Below, one piece after another: positions 1 through 11,959 of a DNA stretch of 64,000 bases. The number at the start of each line of letters is the position of its first letter. The first letter of the stretch is position 1. The stretch covers positions 3,943,501 to 4,007,500 of the forward strand of contig JAEOAD010000005.1 of NCBI GenBank assembly GCA_036365145.1. The letters run 5' to 3'. The translations under genes were made by a program, and so were the position numbers. The DNA is from Orientallactaga sibirica (taxonomy: Eukaryota > Chordata > Mammalia > Rodentia > Dipodidae). The notes under the pieces are model-generated. The model did not search any database. It was not told where the DNA came from and saw only the letters and a list, made by a program, of their open reading frames with translations.

Positions 1-345
1 GAGGAAGTGGTGAGATGAACAAGAGTGCTGCTTCCATCTGCTTCCATGGTGAGCCTGACAATCAGTGCCAGGGTGAAGGAGGCAGATGCCGAAGGTACTC
101 AACACATACCACAGCAGAAATCTAGAGGCTCCTGAGAGCTTAACACTGAAGGCGTCTTAAAACACACCCACCAAGGCTCAGGGAATTTTGTGAAAGAGGG
201 GCGGAAAGATTGTAAGAGCCACAGGTTAGGTCTTCATGCCCAGAGGCATTGCCTCCCGGTGACTGACTACTGCTCCCACAATGCATAAGCTACAACCCCA
301 GTGAACAAGGCCCCATGTGGAGGGGGGGGGAAAAGATGGTACCAA
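1..345 (+). mobile_element. LINE-1 3' UTR fragment, cut by the window start
   Basis: This stretch aligns by eye with 15545-15900 and 55300-55740. Shared blocks in order are a segment about a test dose of 'cagaggctcct', then 'gagccacaggtt', 'cagaggc..tgcct', and 'ctgctcccacaa'. The copy at 55.3 kb follows LINE-1 ORF2 sequence and ends in an A-rich tail, which fixes the identity and the plus orientation. It ends near a G run at 321-330. No ORF2 sequence is visible here, so it is either 5'-truncated or continues left of the window. Confidence 0.7.
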
Positions 346-423
346 CATATGATGTATCTATACATTATCCATAGAAAACAGTTTATTATGTCAGATTAAT
401 TGGAGACAAAAATGTATTTTTTG

Positions 424-676
424 TGTGATTGTGTGTGTAACTGGTTTGTGTATGAGAGACACAGCACACGTGTGGAGGTCAGATGACAATCTGGTGGGGT
501 TGTTTGTCACCCGCTAAATTGAAGGAAGAAAGAATAAAGTGGCTCCACCTCCATTGCCATTGGTGCAGTGGGATTACAGGCACTATTTTTGTCTGGTTTT
601 ATGTGATATAGGGGATGTGACCGGTCATCAGGCTTGTTCAGTAAGGTCTTCTATCCACTGAGCCATCTCCCTAGTC
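424..676 (-). mobile_element. Old B3/B2-like SINE, antisense
   Basis: The order is a GT-rich stretch, 'gtgtggaggtcagatgacaa', a diverged middle, then 'ccactgagccatctccctag'. That is the reverse of a B3-type tRNA-derived rodent SINE. Divergence is high, so the insertion is old. Confidence 0.6.
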
Positions 677-1494
677 AAGAATTTAATTTTGAAGCCTGAT
701 CTAATACATAGAATAAAAGTATGGAAGTAGGGTAGGGGGAATAATGTTTTTAAAAGAATACATGCACAGCATAAAATGGCACTCAGCAACATAACAAAGA
801 TCAAAGCTCACAATTCAGTACTGGGACCCCTAGGTTATTAGGCTAAACTCCACCCCCTGCAATGTGGCAGGATTCTGAATGTATGGTTGTAGAGAGTAAG
901 CTTTGACTGCCCCCACCTCCCAAAAATGTTTATTGATCTCAGTTTCTGTTCAAGAGACAGTAGCAATGCATATATTTGGCTCCTATCTCTGTGCCTCTAA
1001 ATAAATTCCATTTCTATTTCATCCTACTAGTTTGTTTCTCATAAATTTAAGAGCAGAACAGAAACTTGCTTGTTGTATTGATTTTACAACCTTGAAGGTA
1101 TTTTTAATCTGAGGAAAAGTTAACCTTTATTAACAACTTGTCTCCTTCAGAGCAGAAATGTCCAAGTCACAGGTTTCTTTAGGAAAGGAAAACATCTCCT
1201 CCCAGTTACAGAGTGCCTGGGGTGAGACTTGTTTAGCCTGGTGACTTCCAACTTTTTAATGGCATTACATGAGAAGTTCATTATTTGCATGTGTAATGCT
1301 TTGCAGGTTCGTTATGTAAACTAATGTTCCACTACATACACTCCTTAAGCAGGACAAGCAAATAACACAGGTCATTGTCATGAAATGCACACAAGTGGGG
1401 GGCAGGTTCCATAAATTAAGGAAAAGGTCAGAGGCCCATAAATAAAAGTTGTGTTCTAAATGCAATTTCAAAGAGCCATGGGAATTAATTCTTT

Positions 1495-1735
1495 CTTTTT
1501 TTTTTAATCATTTAAATTTTTGTTTATTTTTATGTATTTATTAGCAACAGACAGACACACAGAGAAAGAGGCAGAGAGACAGAGAGAACTAGCACACCAG
1601 GGCCTCCAGCCAAACTCCAGATGCATGTGCCCCCTTGTGCATCTGATTTACATGGGTCCTGGGGAATAGAGCCTTAAACCGGGGTCCTTAGGCTTCATAG
1701 GCAAGTGCTAAACTGCTAAGCCATCTCTCCAGCCC
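1495..1735 (-). mobile_element. tRNA-derived SINE, antisense
   Basis: A T-rich end and GA-rich stretch are followed by 'ctccagatgcatgtgccccc', the reverse B-box area 'aaaccggggtcct', and 'taagccatctctccagccc'. This is a full-length reverse copy of the window's main tRNA-SINE family. Confidence 0.9.
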
Positions 1736-2238
1736 AGAAGTTAATTCTTTCTAATCTAGATATGTTCTAAAGCACCCAGGAGTCAGGAAAACCCTATCAA
1801 TACTTCATATTTGTTTTCTACATTAACTTGGTATATATCTTTTCAATTAGACATGAAATCTTCCAGTCACCAGGTAAGATGATTCACTGATACCTACACC
1901 TGCATCTGAGTGGCTTGACTTCATGCAAAAGGTGTTAACATCAGCTGTTTCACAATGGTATTGAACTAGAGGAGTCAAGCCCGCTGCCACAATTTCCAGA
2001 GATGCTGAAATTCATTTGTATCTTAAAATATAATTTCAGAGACCAATATAATTGTTCCTGTTTATTCACCCTGTCCAAAAATTTTGAGTATTACATTCAA
2101 ATTATAATATTTGATCCTGAACCACTTTTTAAACAAATGGTTGATAACAAAGAATTTCAGGTCTTATGCTAGACTATAGTAAACATTTAATCCAGTTTGG
2201 TGACTGTGAAAGTAGTAGGCTAATACATTCACTTCATT
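1736..2238. other. Unique intergenic sequence
   Basis: AT-rich sequence with no gene, repeat or RNA that I recognise. Confidence 0.5.
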
Positions 2239-2239
2239 T

Positions 2240-2345
2240 TGTTTTGTTTCGTTTTATTTTGTTTTTATGAGACAGAATACTGGTATGTAGCCCAGGCTAT
2301 CCTTGAACTTGCTGAATTCTTCCTGCTTTTGCTCTACACGTTTCC
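2240..2345 (-). mobile_element. Old B1 fragment, antisense
   Basis: A run of TTTTG units is followed by 'gagacagaat', 'gtagcccaggct' and 'ccttgaact'. That is the reverse of a B1 3' half. The promoter half is missing. Confidence 0.55.
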
Positions 2346-3599
2346 CTCCATATCTAACCTGAAACATTTATTTCTCTCTACAGTCAGTCAATTCAGCCAT
2401 TTACTTCAAATGATACAATATGAACAAATGCCACTTTGAAAATTTGTGTGACATGTTATAAAATTAGAATGATTTGTGATCAAAAGTTTGGGTGCAATAA
2501 ATCTCCTTGCTCTGGGGTGTTACCTAATATTATGAAATATATATGTGTTCAGATGAAAAATAAAGAAAATAGACATCCTAGTTCTCCATTTTGGGGTATA
2601 CATTTTCTGTGGTCACCGTCCCCAGGGAACCACTGAAAAGTCACACTAGCCAAGAACCTGGCCTTTGGATTCTATGGATACATGGGAAGACATGCAGGAG
2701 CTGCATTTTCCAACATTTAAAAAATACAAAATTACTGAAATTGCTCACTTGCAAGTTTGCAAGGGAAATCCCTGTTTCTGGATTTAAGAGATCTTGTAGT
2801 GAGAGCATTAAGAACAGAACTCGGGAAGATTTTCATGGCATGAAATGCCAATGGTTTCCTTACAGAAAGATAGAAAACAAAGAAAATCTGGAAGACTGGC
2901 CACCTGAAAGCAATAAATTAGGGAAGCTACTGTCATAAAATGTAATAACTTTTCCAAACCACATTAGCTGAATGGGGACATAGGATGGGCCACACATGTA
3001 AAGCTATTCTTGTCTGCATGTGCTAGTAGAGTGTATAATCACCACAGGACAATCATTCTTCCAGGCAATGCTTACACATAATTGTATAGAAAGTTCTGAG
3101 ACAATTAAGGCTAGCTATACTTCATTAGTGGAAATGATAGGAATAATAACAAAGGGCCAGGTTTAAATAATTTTCATTTCTAATAGAAAGAAATTTTAAA
3201 TTGTGTGGACAAGAACTTTCATGCCTACTACACTGTGTTCAACCAAACTGTGCTGCAAATCTTCTCAAATAACTTACAAGATCATTAACATTTTCACAAG
3301 TAGAAAAGGCCAGAACTTTGTGACATTTCTAATTAAGTCAGACAGGGCTTCCTTTTGAACTGTAATGCTCTTGGCAGTCCTTTTCTTCGTAATTCCTTTA
3401 GTCTATGGAGAACATAAAGTGAAAATTATTTTGTCAGAAAGGATGATGTGGGTACATCTGGGTAAGATGGATGTATAGGAGTCATGCCAATCCAGCCTAG
3501 GGAGGGATTTAAGCAAAACCACAGCAAAATACACTCTTTGTCTGAAAGGGGAGGTGTATAGTTTTTTAACTGCCACGGCAGAGAAGCAGGAGAAACTAA
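2346..3599. other. Unique intergenic sequence
   Basis: No repeat family is recognised. The longest frame, 2591-2938 plus (115 codons), begins at TTG and shows no domain, signal peptide or clear splice sites, so it is not called a gene. Confidence 0.5.
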
Positions 3600-4776
3600 T
3601 ATCCATCAGAAAGGAGGTGAGCTGAGGTGCTTATGGACCTGGACCCGATCCATGTAGATCCAGGCACCCATCCGGTGCCCAGCTGCAGGAGCAGAGACCA
3701 AACAAGGGGATTTTCCAACCTCATCAGCCTCTTTGCAAAGTCAAGAAACTGAGGGGAGACAGCAGACATTAGCTGAGGAGCTGCTGGAGGGGACACAACT
3801 GGGACCAGCTGAGCAGTTCCAGTACAACCACAGGCTTCCTGCACTCTCCTGTCCCCCAACCAACAGCACCAGGACCCTCTGGAGAATGAATTCAGGCATC
3901 AGCCCGCTGGCTGCAGGGATCCAGTACAGCTGTTTAGAACACCAAATTCACAGCACAGCAGGGAGGGATCAAAGGTAGACTCTCAGCATTGGTGAGACTG
4001 GAAGCCACAACTAAAGGTAATGTGGCTGACTGACAAAAAAGCAGGTACGGAGGCCTGCACTGGAACTGCTAATCTCTGTTCCATGTCAGGGCAGGTTATG
4101 GGTTACATATTATTGGTTGCCTTTACATTCTCAATTAAACCGTATTTGGGGGTTGACTATTGTCGCCTTTGATGCTTTCAGATTCATAGGGCCTTTGTGT
4201 TTTTCTTCTGTCATTATTGGGGGCAGGGTCTGAGTCAGACCAAGGCTGACCTGGAACCCATTTCAGAACAGAAATCTCAACCTCCTCACTGACAGGATTC
4301 AGGTGTACAGCAACGCACACCCATACAGATTTTTAGGGATTTTTGGTTTTATTAGGCGATCTGTTTGTTTCAATCCCCACACTTGCTTACTCTGTGCTGG
4401 TTTTTATTAACTGTATATATTGCTCAGTTGAATTTTAGAATTTTCCAGTAAATTGTTCCACCCAGCCCACTAGAATACTTGAATAGCAAGCAAACTCAAC
4501 ACATAGGATTACCACAGTGGTTAGATTGGAATACAAGAGCTATACTTGGCACCTTAAACGCCTACTCTGAAGGTCAAAAAGTTGGATTTCCAAGTCTAAA
4601 ATCACCACAGATAATTAGAAAACCCGAGCAACACATCAACTAAGGATGCAAAAATCACTACATTATAATACAAGAAACACAAAGAATAAAGAAAATACAA
4701 TCCTAACCAAAATTATAAATCCATCAGTAATGCCCCCCAATGAGACTATTTTAGATGAAATCCCTGACGAAGAGTT

Positions 4777-4938
4777 GTTTGTTTGTTTGTTTGTTTGTTT
4801 CCGAGGTAGGGTTTCACTCTGGTCCAGGCTGACCTGGAATTAACTATGTAGTCTCAGGGTGGCCTCGAACTCTCAGCGATCCTCCTACCTCTGCCTCCCG
4901 AGTGCTGGGATTAAAGGAGTGCGCCACCACGCCCGGCT
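4777..4938 (-). mobile_element. B1 SINE inserted in LINE-1 ORF1
   Basis: Full-length reverse B1 with a GTTT-type tail, ending 'gcgccaccacgcccggct'. The 13-bp duplication 'ctgacgaagagtt' flanks it at 4764-4776 and 4939-4951, so it inserted by target-primed reverse transcription after the LINE-1 arrived. Confidence 0.95.
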
Positions 4939-4967
4939 CTGACGAAGAGTTTTTAAAAAATGATTTT

Positions 4968-5211
4968 GAGCACTAGAAAGATGGCTTAGCAGTTAAAGCA
5001 TTTGCCCGCAAAGCCAAAGGATCTAGGTTCGACTCCCCAGGACCCACGTAAGCCAGATGCACAAGGGGGCACATGCATCTGGAGGTCATTTGCAATGGCT
5101 GGAGGCCCTGGTGCACCCATTGTCTCTCTCTCTCTCTCCCTGCCTATTTCTGTATCTCTCTCTCTCGAATAACTAAATAAAAATAAAATATTTTAAAATT
5201 AAAAAAGAAAC
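4968..5211 (+). mobile_element. tRNA-derived SINE inserted in LINE-1 ORF1
   Basis: Full-length copy with an A-box region (agatggcttagcagtt), B box 'aggttcgactcc', CT-rich segment and A-rich tail. The 13-bp duplication 'aaaaaatgatttt' lies at 4955-4967 and 5212-5224. Confidence 0.95.
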
Positions 5212-5690
5212 AAAAAATGATTTTATTTATAGTCAATCAAAGGAATCAAAGAAGAAAACAAAGGAATCAAAGAAGAAAACAAGTAACTTAAAGAAGAAAA
5301 CAAACTCCTGAAGTGATTCAAAAAAAAAAAAAACACAGGAAACAAGCTTAATGAAATAAGATCATTACAAGAATGAATGAAGGAGAGACAGAATATCTAA
5401 AATGAAAGAACAGGTGGCAGATCTAACACAGTCCAACAAAGGGAAAGACAAGCTAATTGGAAGGTATAAATAGGAATTTCAAAATATTCAGGACACTATG
5501 AAAAGATCAAATATAAAAATTCAGGGTATAGTAGAAGGAGAAAAATTTCAATCCAGATGCATAGGAGGAGTTTTCAACAAAATCTTAGAAGAAAAATTTC
5601 CCAAATTGGGAAAGAAATGCCAATGCAGATACAAGAAGCACATAATCAATTCATGTTTTAACAAGAACATCTACGTAACATGTAATCTGC

Positions 5691-6084
5691 ACACATCCAC
5701 TGCAAGCATCACAAACCAAAATGCTCCATACTTGCATCCTTCCTGGTATATATCCCTCAAAAATTAACACTGCACACATACGCCCTTGCTCCTTTTTGTG
5801 TATGACAACTATTGCTCTACATTATGCCTGCAATATGTCTATTTTCTTCGTGTATAATGATGAAATATATAAATATATAAAATATATATATAATATAAAA
5901 ATATAAAGATGAAAGAATATATAAAGATGATTAACACTGCATATAAAATATACAATTCAGTCTCATACAGAATAGTTTTCCATTCTCTAAAAATTTTCTG
6001 ACTTCTGTATTCACTCATGTGGGGGAAGTGTGTGGGGGGTGATATCTACATTTTATCTCGTAGAAGTATCATCATTATGAAGCA
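5691..6084. other. Unique AT-rich sequence
   Basis: No gene is recognised. Contains a short imperfect AT-rich simple repeat at 5864-5906. Confidence 0.5.
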
Positions 6085-6300
6085 GTTAAGATTTCTGATT
6101 TCTGTGAACATGTGTGTGGTTTCCATTTGAACGACCCACATTGGTTCATGTGATGAGCATGCAGTGCCAGCTGGAGCTGTTTGGGGAGGTTGTGGAACTT
6201 TAGGAGGCGAAGTCTTTCTAGAGGGAATGAGAGACTGGGGCAGGTACTGAATTGCATAGACTGGGCTCCCTAGCTGCTCTCTGCCTCCTGAAAGTACAAT
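6085..6300 (+). repeat. Degenerate rodent interspersed repeat, class uncertain
   Basis: The block 'gctgtttggggaggttgtgg' followed by 'ctttaggaggcgaagtc' recalls a common rodent repeat whose class I could not settle (LTR of MaLR type or DNA element). A related but different copy lies at 59490-59850. Confidence 0.4.
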
Positions 6301-6870
6301 ATGACCAGCTGATTTATGTTCCTACCTCTTAAAACTAAAAGCTACCCTAAACCCTTTCCTATCTTAAGTTGCATAATTTCAGGTATTTGTTCAAAGCTAC
6401 AAAATAAGTAATATTCTAGAACTAGATTTGCATGGTTATATAATATGCATATGGTCAAGGTTTGCACAAACTGACAATTTTTCTAGCTGACTGTTGCAAC
6501 TCCTATTCCCATGTAGACTTTCAAAGTTGCTGAGGGTTCCACATTTTTCAAACACTTCCATTTTCAATTTCCATTTTTTGCCAAACACAAGTATGACATT
6601 ATCTTATTCTAATTGTACTTTTCATTTGGGAGTGTTTATGAAACTAGGTTGTCTATCAAGTATTATTTCTTATTTGTATCTTTTTATAGTGTTTATTTGA
6701 GTCTTGTAATCTTAGTTTTTATTGTTTTAGCTGCTTATTTTTCTTATTTATCATATATAGTCTAGATATAAGATATTGTATTATTTCTGTGATTATCCCT
6801 AACAGCTATTTTGTAAATGATGTAACCTCCCCAGAAAACTGTATATTTTTGGTGATAATGCAGTAATTAT
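6301..6870. other. Unique AT-rich sequence
   Basis: No gene or repeat is recognised. Confidence 0.5.
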
Positions 6871-6882
6871 TCATATATATAC

Positions 6883-6922
<40 letters not shown>

Positions 6923-6942
6923 GTATATATATATGTATATAG
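6871..6942. repeat. (AT)n / (TATATG)n microsatellite
   Basis: About 70 bp of alternating TA with interspersed G and C, read directly. Confidence 0.95.
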
Positions 6943-6987
6943 GCACAAAATAATAGAAATGATAAAATATTTCTGTTGCAGTACTTT

Positions 6988-7147
6988 TTTTTTTTTTTTT
7001 TTTTGGTTTTGCAAGGTAGGGTCTCACTCTGGTCCAGGCTGACCTGGAATTAACTATGTAGTCTCAGGGTGGCCTCGAACTCTCAGCCATCCTCCTACCT
7101 CTGCCTCCCGAGTGCTGGGATTAAAGGCGTGCGCCACCAGGCCCGGA
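6988..7147 (-). mobile_element. B1 SINE, antisense
   Basis: A poly-T start, then the reverse B1 body ending 'gcgtgcgccaccaggcccgg'. The 8-bp sequence 'agtacttt' flanks it at 6980-6987 and 7148-7155. Confidence 0.95.
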
Positions 7148-7155
7148 AGTACTTT

Positions 7156-8175
7156 GATTTTTTTTTAACTTTCCACCTGTTGTTAGGCTAATAATGTACT
7201 GATGAAATACAACTGTCCCAATTATCACAAATAATTATAAATGCTGACTCACTAGCAAGATACAACTCTGTTCACTTCCAACATCCACATTTTGACATTT
7301 CCTACACAAAACAGTGGGCATGCCTAAGCAAGAAACACAGTGGATCAAAGTCAACCTTACTGAGTCAAGTTTAATGTGAAAATACTTGTTAAATTTCTTA
7401 AATCTTATGATTTGGTACATAACTTCATACTTTGTTAGTAGCATATGTTTTCTGGGACAAAGCCCTAGCTAAGACTATTCTCAAATATGGGATCCTTTGA
7501 ACTGACTGTGCCGGACTGATAAACAGTTTCCTAATTTATATGTTAATCACATTCACATGAACTAGTGCTTAGTGTTTTGTGTATTTAAAATAAATATCTG
7601 TCTCTCTAAGATAGAATTCATATCTGTTAGTGAAATCTCTACCTTTGTTCTTAACATTGTATGACAGTATTCAGAAATATGTCAGCTAACAAAAATATTA
7701 CTTTGTTCTGTTTCATAAGAAAATTTTGTTGACAAACTTCACTCTTTCATAATTATTTGAGTTTCTTACAATGTTTTAAAGTGTACTATATAAAACTTTC
7801 AGCTTTATAATTTTTCTTCAACTGCATGGCCTTCTGCATTTCATATATTCCATAACAATGTATATCATAATATCTATCACTTGAAGAATGATGGATGTTA
7901 TGGAAAATACCCATAGTTGCCTAGAGTACTTATTTTACCCCATCAGTTGACTGGAGAGAGCATACATAGGAGACTGAAGAAATGGACCCAGAACACCATG
8001 GTTATTCACTTGGAATCTGGCTTCATTCCATGAAATATTATATAATAAATATATTACAATTTATGGCACTGAGAAAAAAGTGAAAGAGTTCACATGATAG
8101 AATAATTAAAGTGTCATCTTTAACAAACAACAAAATTTATTTTTAAAACTGTGTTTTCCTTAAAATGAAGTTGTT
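7156..8175. other. Unique AT-rich sequence
   Basis: About 1 kb with no recognised gene or repeat. Only short spurious frames are present. Confidence 0.5.
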
Positions 8176-8332
8176 AGCCAGGCATGGTGGCACACGCCTT
8201 TAATCCCAGCACTTGGGAGGCAGAGGTAGGAGGATCTCCATGAGTTTGAGGCCACCCTGAGATTTACATAGCAAATTCCAGGTCAGCCTGAGCTAGAGTG
8301 AGACCCTACCTCGAAAAAAAAAAAAAAAAAAA
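8176..8332 (+). mobile_element. B1 SINE
   Basis: Starts 'gccaggcatggtggcacacg', continues through 'tttgaggccaccctga' and 'gaccctacctcg', and ends in a pure A run. Full length. Confidence 0.95.
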
Positions 8333-8554
8333 GAAGAAACATAAACAAATAAATAAACATAGTTATATATTATTCCTTACTCTAAAGGTCTTGTTATCCC
8401 AGAATAAATGACATATTAAACAAAATTTTATATTTATAAAATATGACTTAGATTAGGTTTATGCTAGTCAAATTCATATATCAATTAAAAGCTAGAGTTT
8501 AAAGAGAAGGAAAGCTGTTTTAAAATAAATATTTTCATCATTACACGCAAAGAA

Positions 8555-9484
8555 AATTTGCATATCCTCACCAACATTCATTGTCACTTGGCTGGAATAA
8601 GGTGGAATATCATACTTGTTTTAATTTGCATTTCCCTGATGTTTAGGGATTCTGAAAATTTCCTTAAGTGAATATTAACCATTTGTATTTCTTCCTCTAA
8701 GAATTCCCTATTCAGTTCTCTGCCCCATTTTTTTTCAGTGGTTTGAGTTTTATTGTATATATAATTCTTTGAGTTCTTTATATATTTTCAACATGAGTCC
8801 TCTGGAAAAGATTTTCTTCCATTCTGTGGGTAATTTATTGGCTCTTATTATGGTATGTTTGTCTGTGCAAAAGCTTTTTAGATTCATGGGATCCCACAGA
8901 TTGGTTATTTAATTTCCTAGGCTACTGGGATATTGTTAAGGAAGTCCCCACTCCTGTGTCACAGAGAGCTCCTCATATTTTTTCTTCCAATACTTGAAGA
9001 TTTTTCAGGACCTATATTGAGGTACTTAATCTATTTGGAGTTAATTTTTTTTTTTGTATGGTGAGACAAGTGGATCTAATTTCATTTTTCTACATGTGGT
9101 TGTCCAATTTGTCTAGCACCATTTGTTGAAGATGCTGTCTTTTCTCCAGTGTATGTTGTTGGCACTTTTGTCAAATATCCATTAGCTGTAGTTACTTTGA
9201 ATTAAGGGCCACATCTTCAGTTCTGTTCCATTGGTCTATATATGTTTTTATGCCAGTAGCATTCTGTTTTGTTACTATGTATTTGTAGTACAGCTTAAAA
9301 TTGGGTATGGTGATACCTCCAGAGGTTTTTCTTTTGCTGAGGATATGTTTCAATATCTGTGGTCTTCTACCATTTCATAAGAATTTTGAGATCGCTTTTT
9401 CTATCTCTGTGAAGAATGATGCTGGGATTTTTATTGGTATTGTATTAAATCTGTATATTGCTTTTGACATAACCATTAATTTTT
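8555..9484 (-). mobile_element. LINE-1 ORF2 3' segment, antisense
   Basis: Successive blocks match reverse-strand LINE-1 ORF2 C-terminal sequence: 'ttttaatttgcatttccctg', 'attctgtgggtaatttattg', 'tgtgcaaaagctttttagat', 'caccatttgttgaagatgct', 'gttccattggtctatatatg' and 'tctatctctgtgaagaatga'. Frames are broken. A short plus-strand frame at 9301-9486 is only the antisense shadow of this element. Confidence 0.85.
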
Positions 9485-9485
9485 A

Positions 9486-9745
9486 ATTGCTCTGACAAAA
9501 TACTTGTAAAGGTACTTATTGTAGAAAATACATATTTTTGTTCATGATTGCAGAGTCCATTGGGATGTGTGGGATATTGTGCAGCTGACATCAGGGCAAA
9601 CAGCAACTAAAAGAGTCATCAGGGAAATGTATATCCCCAAAAAGACATGTCCCAAATGACTCACTTCCCCTAACAAGGCCTCTACTTTTCATCACTTCCT
9701 CAAGCAACTTCATTAAAATCCATCAAGGCATTAATTCATTGATCA
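9486..9745 (+). repeat. Degenerate rodent interspersed repeat, class uncertain
   Basis: Begins 'gctctgacaaaatacttg' and keeps the order seen at 32830-33145 and 42895-43200: a 'ctga-caaaa' head, a central 'gcagagtcca' region, then a 'cccc..caaggcctc' block. It abuts the antisense LINE-1. Confidence 0.4.
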
Positions 9746-10658
9746 AGACACGGCTCTCTTATCTATTTGTCTCTGGAATTTCTGTCACAGGCAACACAGC
9801 AGTGCACCTTCCTAATGTCCCTTGATTCTGAATTCAGTCATGTTGACAATGAAGAACAATGAACCTGTATTTGATATCAGCAGATAAAATAACAAATATT
9901 CTCATGAACTCACTTTGTAAACACATTGAGTTTCCAGTTCAGAGGGTCTGTGTTTGCTGTCAGACAAAGGCCATAATTCATTCATCTTTAATTCAAGAAT
10001 GGAAAGTTCAACTAGAGTACCAGTTGAGCAGAATTTATGATGTAAAGATAGATTACTTGCCTCTCATTGTGGAGTGACATTGAACTTTATTTCTCCTACC
10101 AGCATCTTTACTTACTTTCAAATATGAGCCTGTACATTCTTCTTGGTTGACAACAGGAAGAATGAAATACAGCCATAATTGTGACATGCATGCAGCATCT
10201 GTTATTTCTGTGAGAGATAGCAGCCTTCTTGCCTTAAGGGACTCAGGATTCCAGAACTCAAGAGCCTGATAACATCGGGATATTTTATACCTCATTCTTA
10301 ACTTTCATTACAGGGAACTTGCTCTTAAATTATATGCCTCTAGCACTTACTTGTACATGAACATTAAGTAGTTTCCAGGTCCTATTGCTCATACATGAAC
10401 CTAAAAATATAGATAAAATATTGGATGATAATGTTATAGAATGTTATTTTTCAGTTGAAAAGTTCATACCTTTATAATTTTAGTATGGTTAATTTATCAT
10501 TAAAGATATATGAATTCTTTATCTATATTTTCCAATACTAAATGGTATTTTCATTTCTGTAAAAGCTTCCCATAACAGGATCTATTGAGCTAAATTTACT
10601 TGTTTGAATTGTAGTGCTTAAATTATATTTCATGATATATTAAATTTAGTTCATTAAT

Positions 10659-10660
<2 letters not shown>
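9746..10660. other. Unique sequence
   Basis: No recognised gene, RNA or repeat. Confidence 0.5.

Positions 10661-10695
<35 letters not shown>
10661..10695. repeat. (GT)n microsatellite
   Basis: About 17 uninterrupted GT dinucleotides, read directly. Confidence 0.98.
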
Positions 10696-10697
<2 letters not shown>

Positions 10698-11959
10698 TAA
10701 CTGTGGAAGACTAAGAAGAACGTCTGTGGCCTCCTAATGTGACTTCCACCCAGCAACTATGCTCATAATGCATTGATCACCAGATATCCACTTCACACCC
10801 AATTTCTGCGCAGAAAGATGGAGACACTCTTACCATGGGCCCAAGAGGCAATATTCCCAGACAATTCTGACCATTACCAGAAGAATGCATTTTATTTGAC
10901 TTTGATTCTGAGAAGTAAATTATCTGGCTCTTTGACTCACCCTCCTTTCAAAATGGTCTCTGTATATATTAGGCAAAGAAGATATTCCTGGATTTATCCG
11001 GGGGTATTTTAGCACTGTGAAAAGCCCTCACCTGATCTCTGTCTAGCACAAGTGCATGGGTCAAATGCCAGTTTGAATTATGAGTCATTGTATGACTAAG
11101 TGGACAAAAAAATATTTGTCGACTTGCTCCAAATCACTCCTATTTTATATGCTTTCTGAATAGACATAGTAGAAGTTTAGGCTCAATGTTTGGGCTTCAA
11201 AGATTATGTTTTAGTTGAATACACATATTTCTAAAGGTTTTAGACTGTTTATCATGACATGATTCAAAGGTGAGACCTGAGTTTTGAGAGAAGCACTTTT
11301 GGAAGCCTGAAATGCCAATGTTTCTTCCTTGAAGGTTAAAAAAAATCCTTTTTTTAATATATTTGTTAAATAACCTTTCTTTATATAAGATCTTTTTATA
11401 TCTTAAATAATTAGTCTTCCTTTAAATTCAGAAAACATAACCCAATGACAGTAATACAAAGTTTTTGCAGGACCCAGAAATTAAATTTAAAATTTTAGTC
11501 AAGTTGGGAACAGCAGAATTTTTGAATATTAACAGACTGTATTAGCTTTGCTTCAATTCCATTTGGAATTATATGATATGGTAATTAAATGTAGCCAGGC
11601 TAAATATAAAGATGGACCAAGTTACATATCCACATGTGTATAGCGAACCAGGATTAAGTGTTTAATGTGTGAGAGCAAGTATTTGGAGGCCCTAATATAT
11701 TTCTCAGATTTTCAATTTATTCTTTGTCTCCAGAGTGGTCTATGAACAATGAGTCTAGGATAGTAGAAATTCCCAAGTGTATTATTAAAGAAGTCAGAAA
11801 GCCTAGTACAGTAGAAAAGTAGAACTGGATTTTGTGTGAGCAATTGTTCATCCACACACAGGGCAATGTCCCAGGTAGATATTAATAAAGCAGGCCTTCC
11901 TCCTTCACAAGGCACTGAAAGTTGTGAGAAAAAGAAACAACAAGCGGGAAAGCTGCCAT
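10696..11959. other. Unique sequence left of the minisatellite
   Basis: No recognised gene. A 79-codon frame at 10773-11012 has no hallmarks. Confidence 0.5.

Larger units (their letters stand above)
3600..5690 (+). mobile_element. LINE-1 5' portion: putative 5' UTR and ORF1, 3'-truncated, with two SINE insertions
   Basis: From about 4600 the sequence follows LINE-1 ORF1 leader and coding sequence: 'acacaaagaataaagaaaat', a stretch translating as a proline/asparagine-rich start, then repeated lysine/glutamate-rich coiled-coil codons at 5225-5450. At 5498-5640 the frame reads 'SNIKIQGIVEGEKF' and 'ILEEKFPKLGK', which matches the ORF1p RNA-recognition-motif region. Similarity fades near 5690, so the C-terminal half of ORF1 and all of ORF2 are absent. 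The GC-richer 3600-4100 block is probably the 5' UTR, by position only. A B1 (4777-4938) and a tRNA-SINE (4968-5211) split ORF1, and there are frameshifts and stops, so it is dead. Identification is firm for ORF1 and tentative for the 5' UTR. Confidence 0.65.

Noticed and set aside
2591..2938. 115-codon plus-strand ORF as a gene
   Set aside because: The start codon is TTG, there is no domain, signal or splice context, and its length is unremarkable in AT-rich DNA of this size.
4970..5060. tRNA gene suggested by A- and B-box sequences in SINE heads
   Set aside because: The tRNA-like head is part of a SINE with an unrelated body and A-rich tail, and the cloverleaf is degenerate.
9301..9486. 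61-codon plus ORF with a hydrophobic C terminus as a membrane protein
   Set aside because: It lies antisense to a LINE-1 ORF2 3' segment and is a shadow of it.
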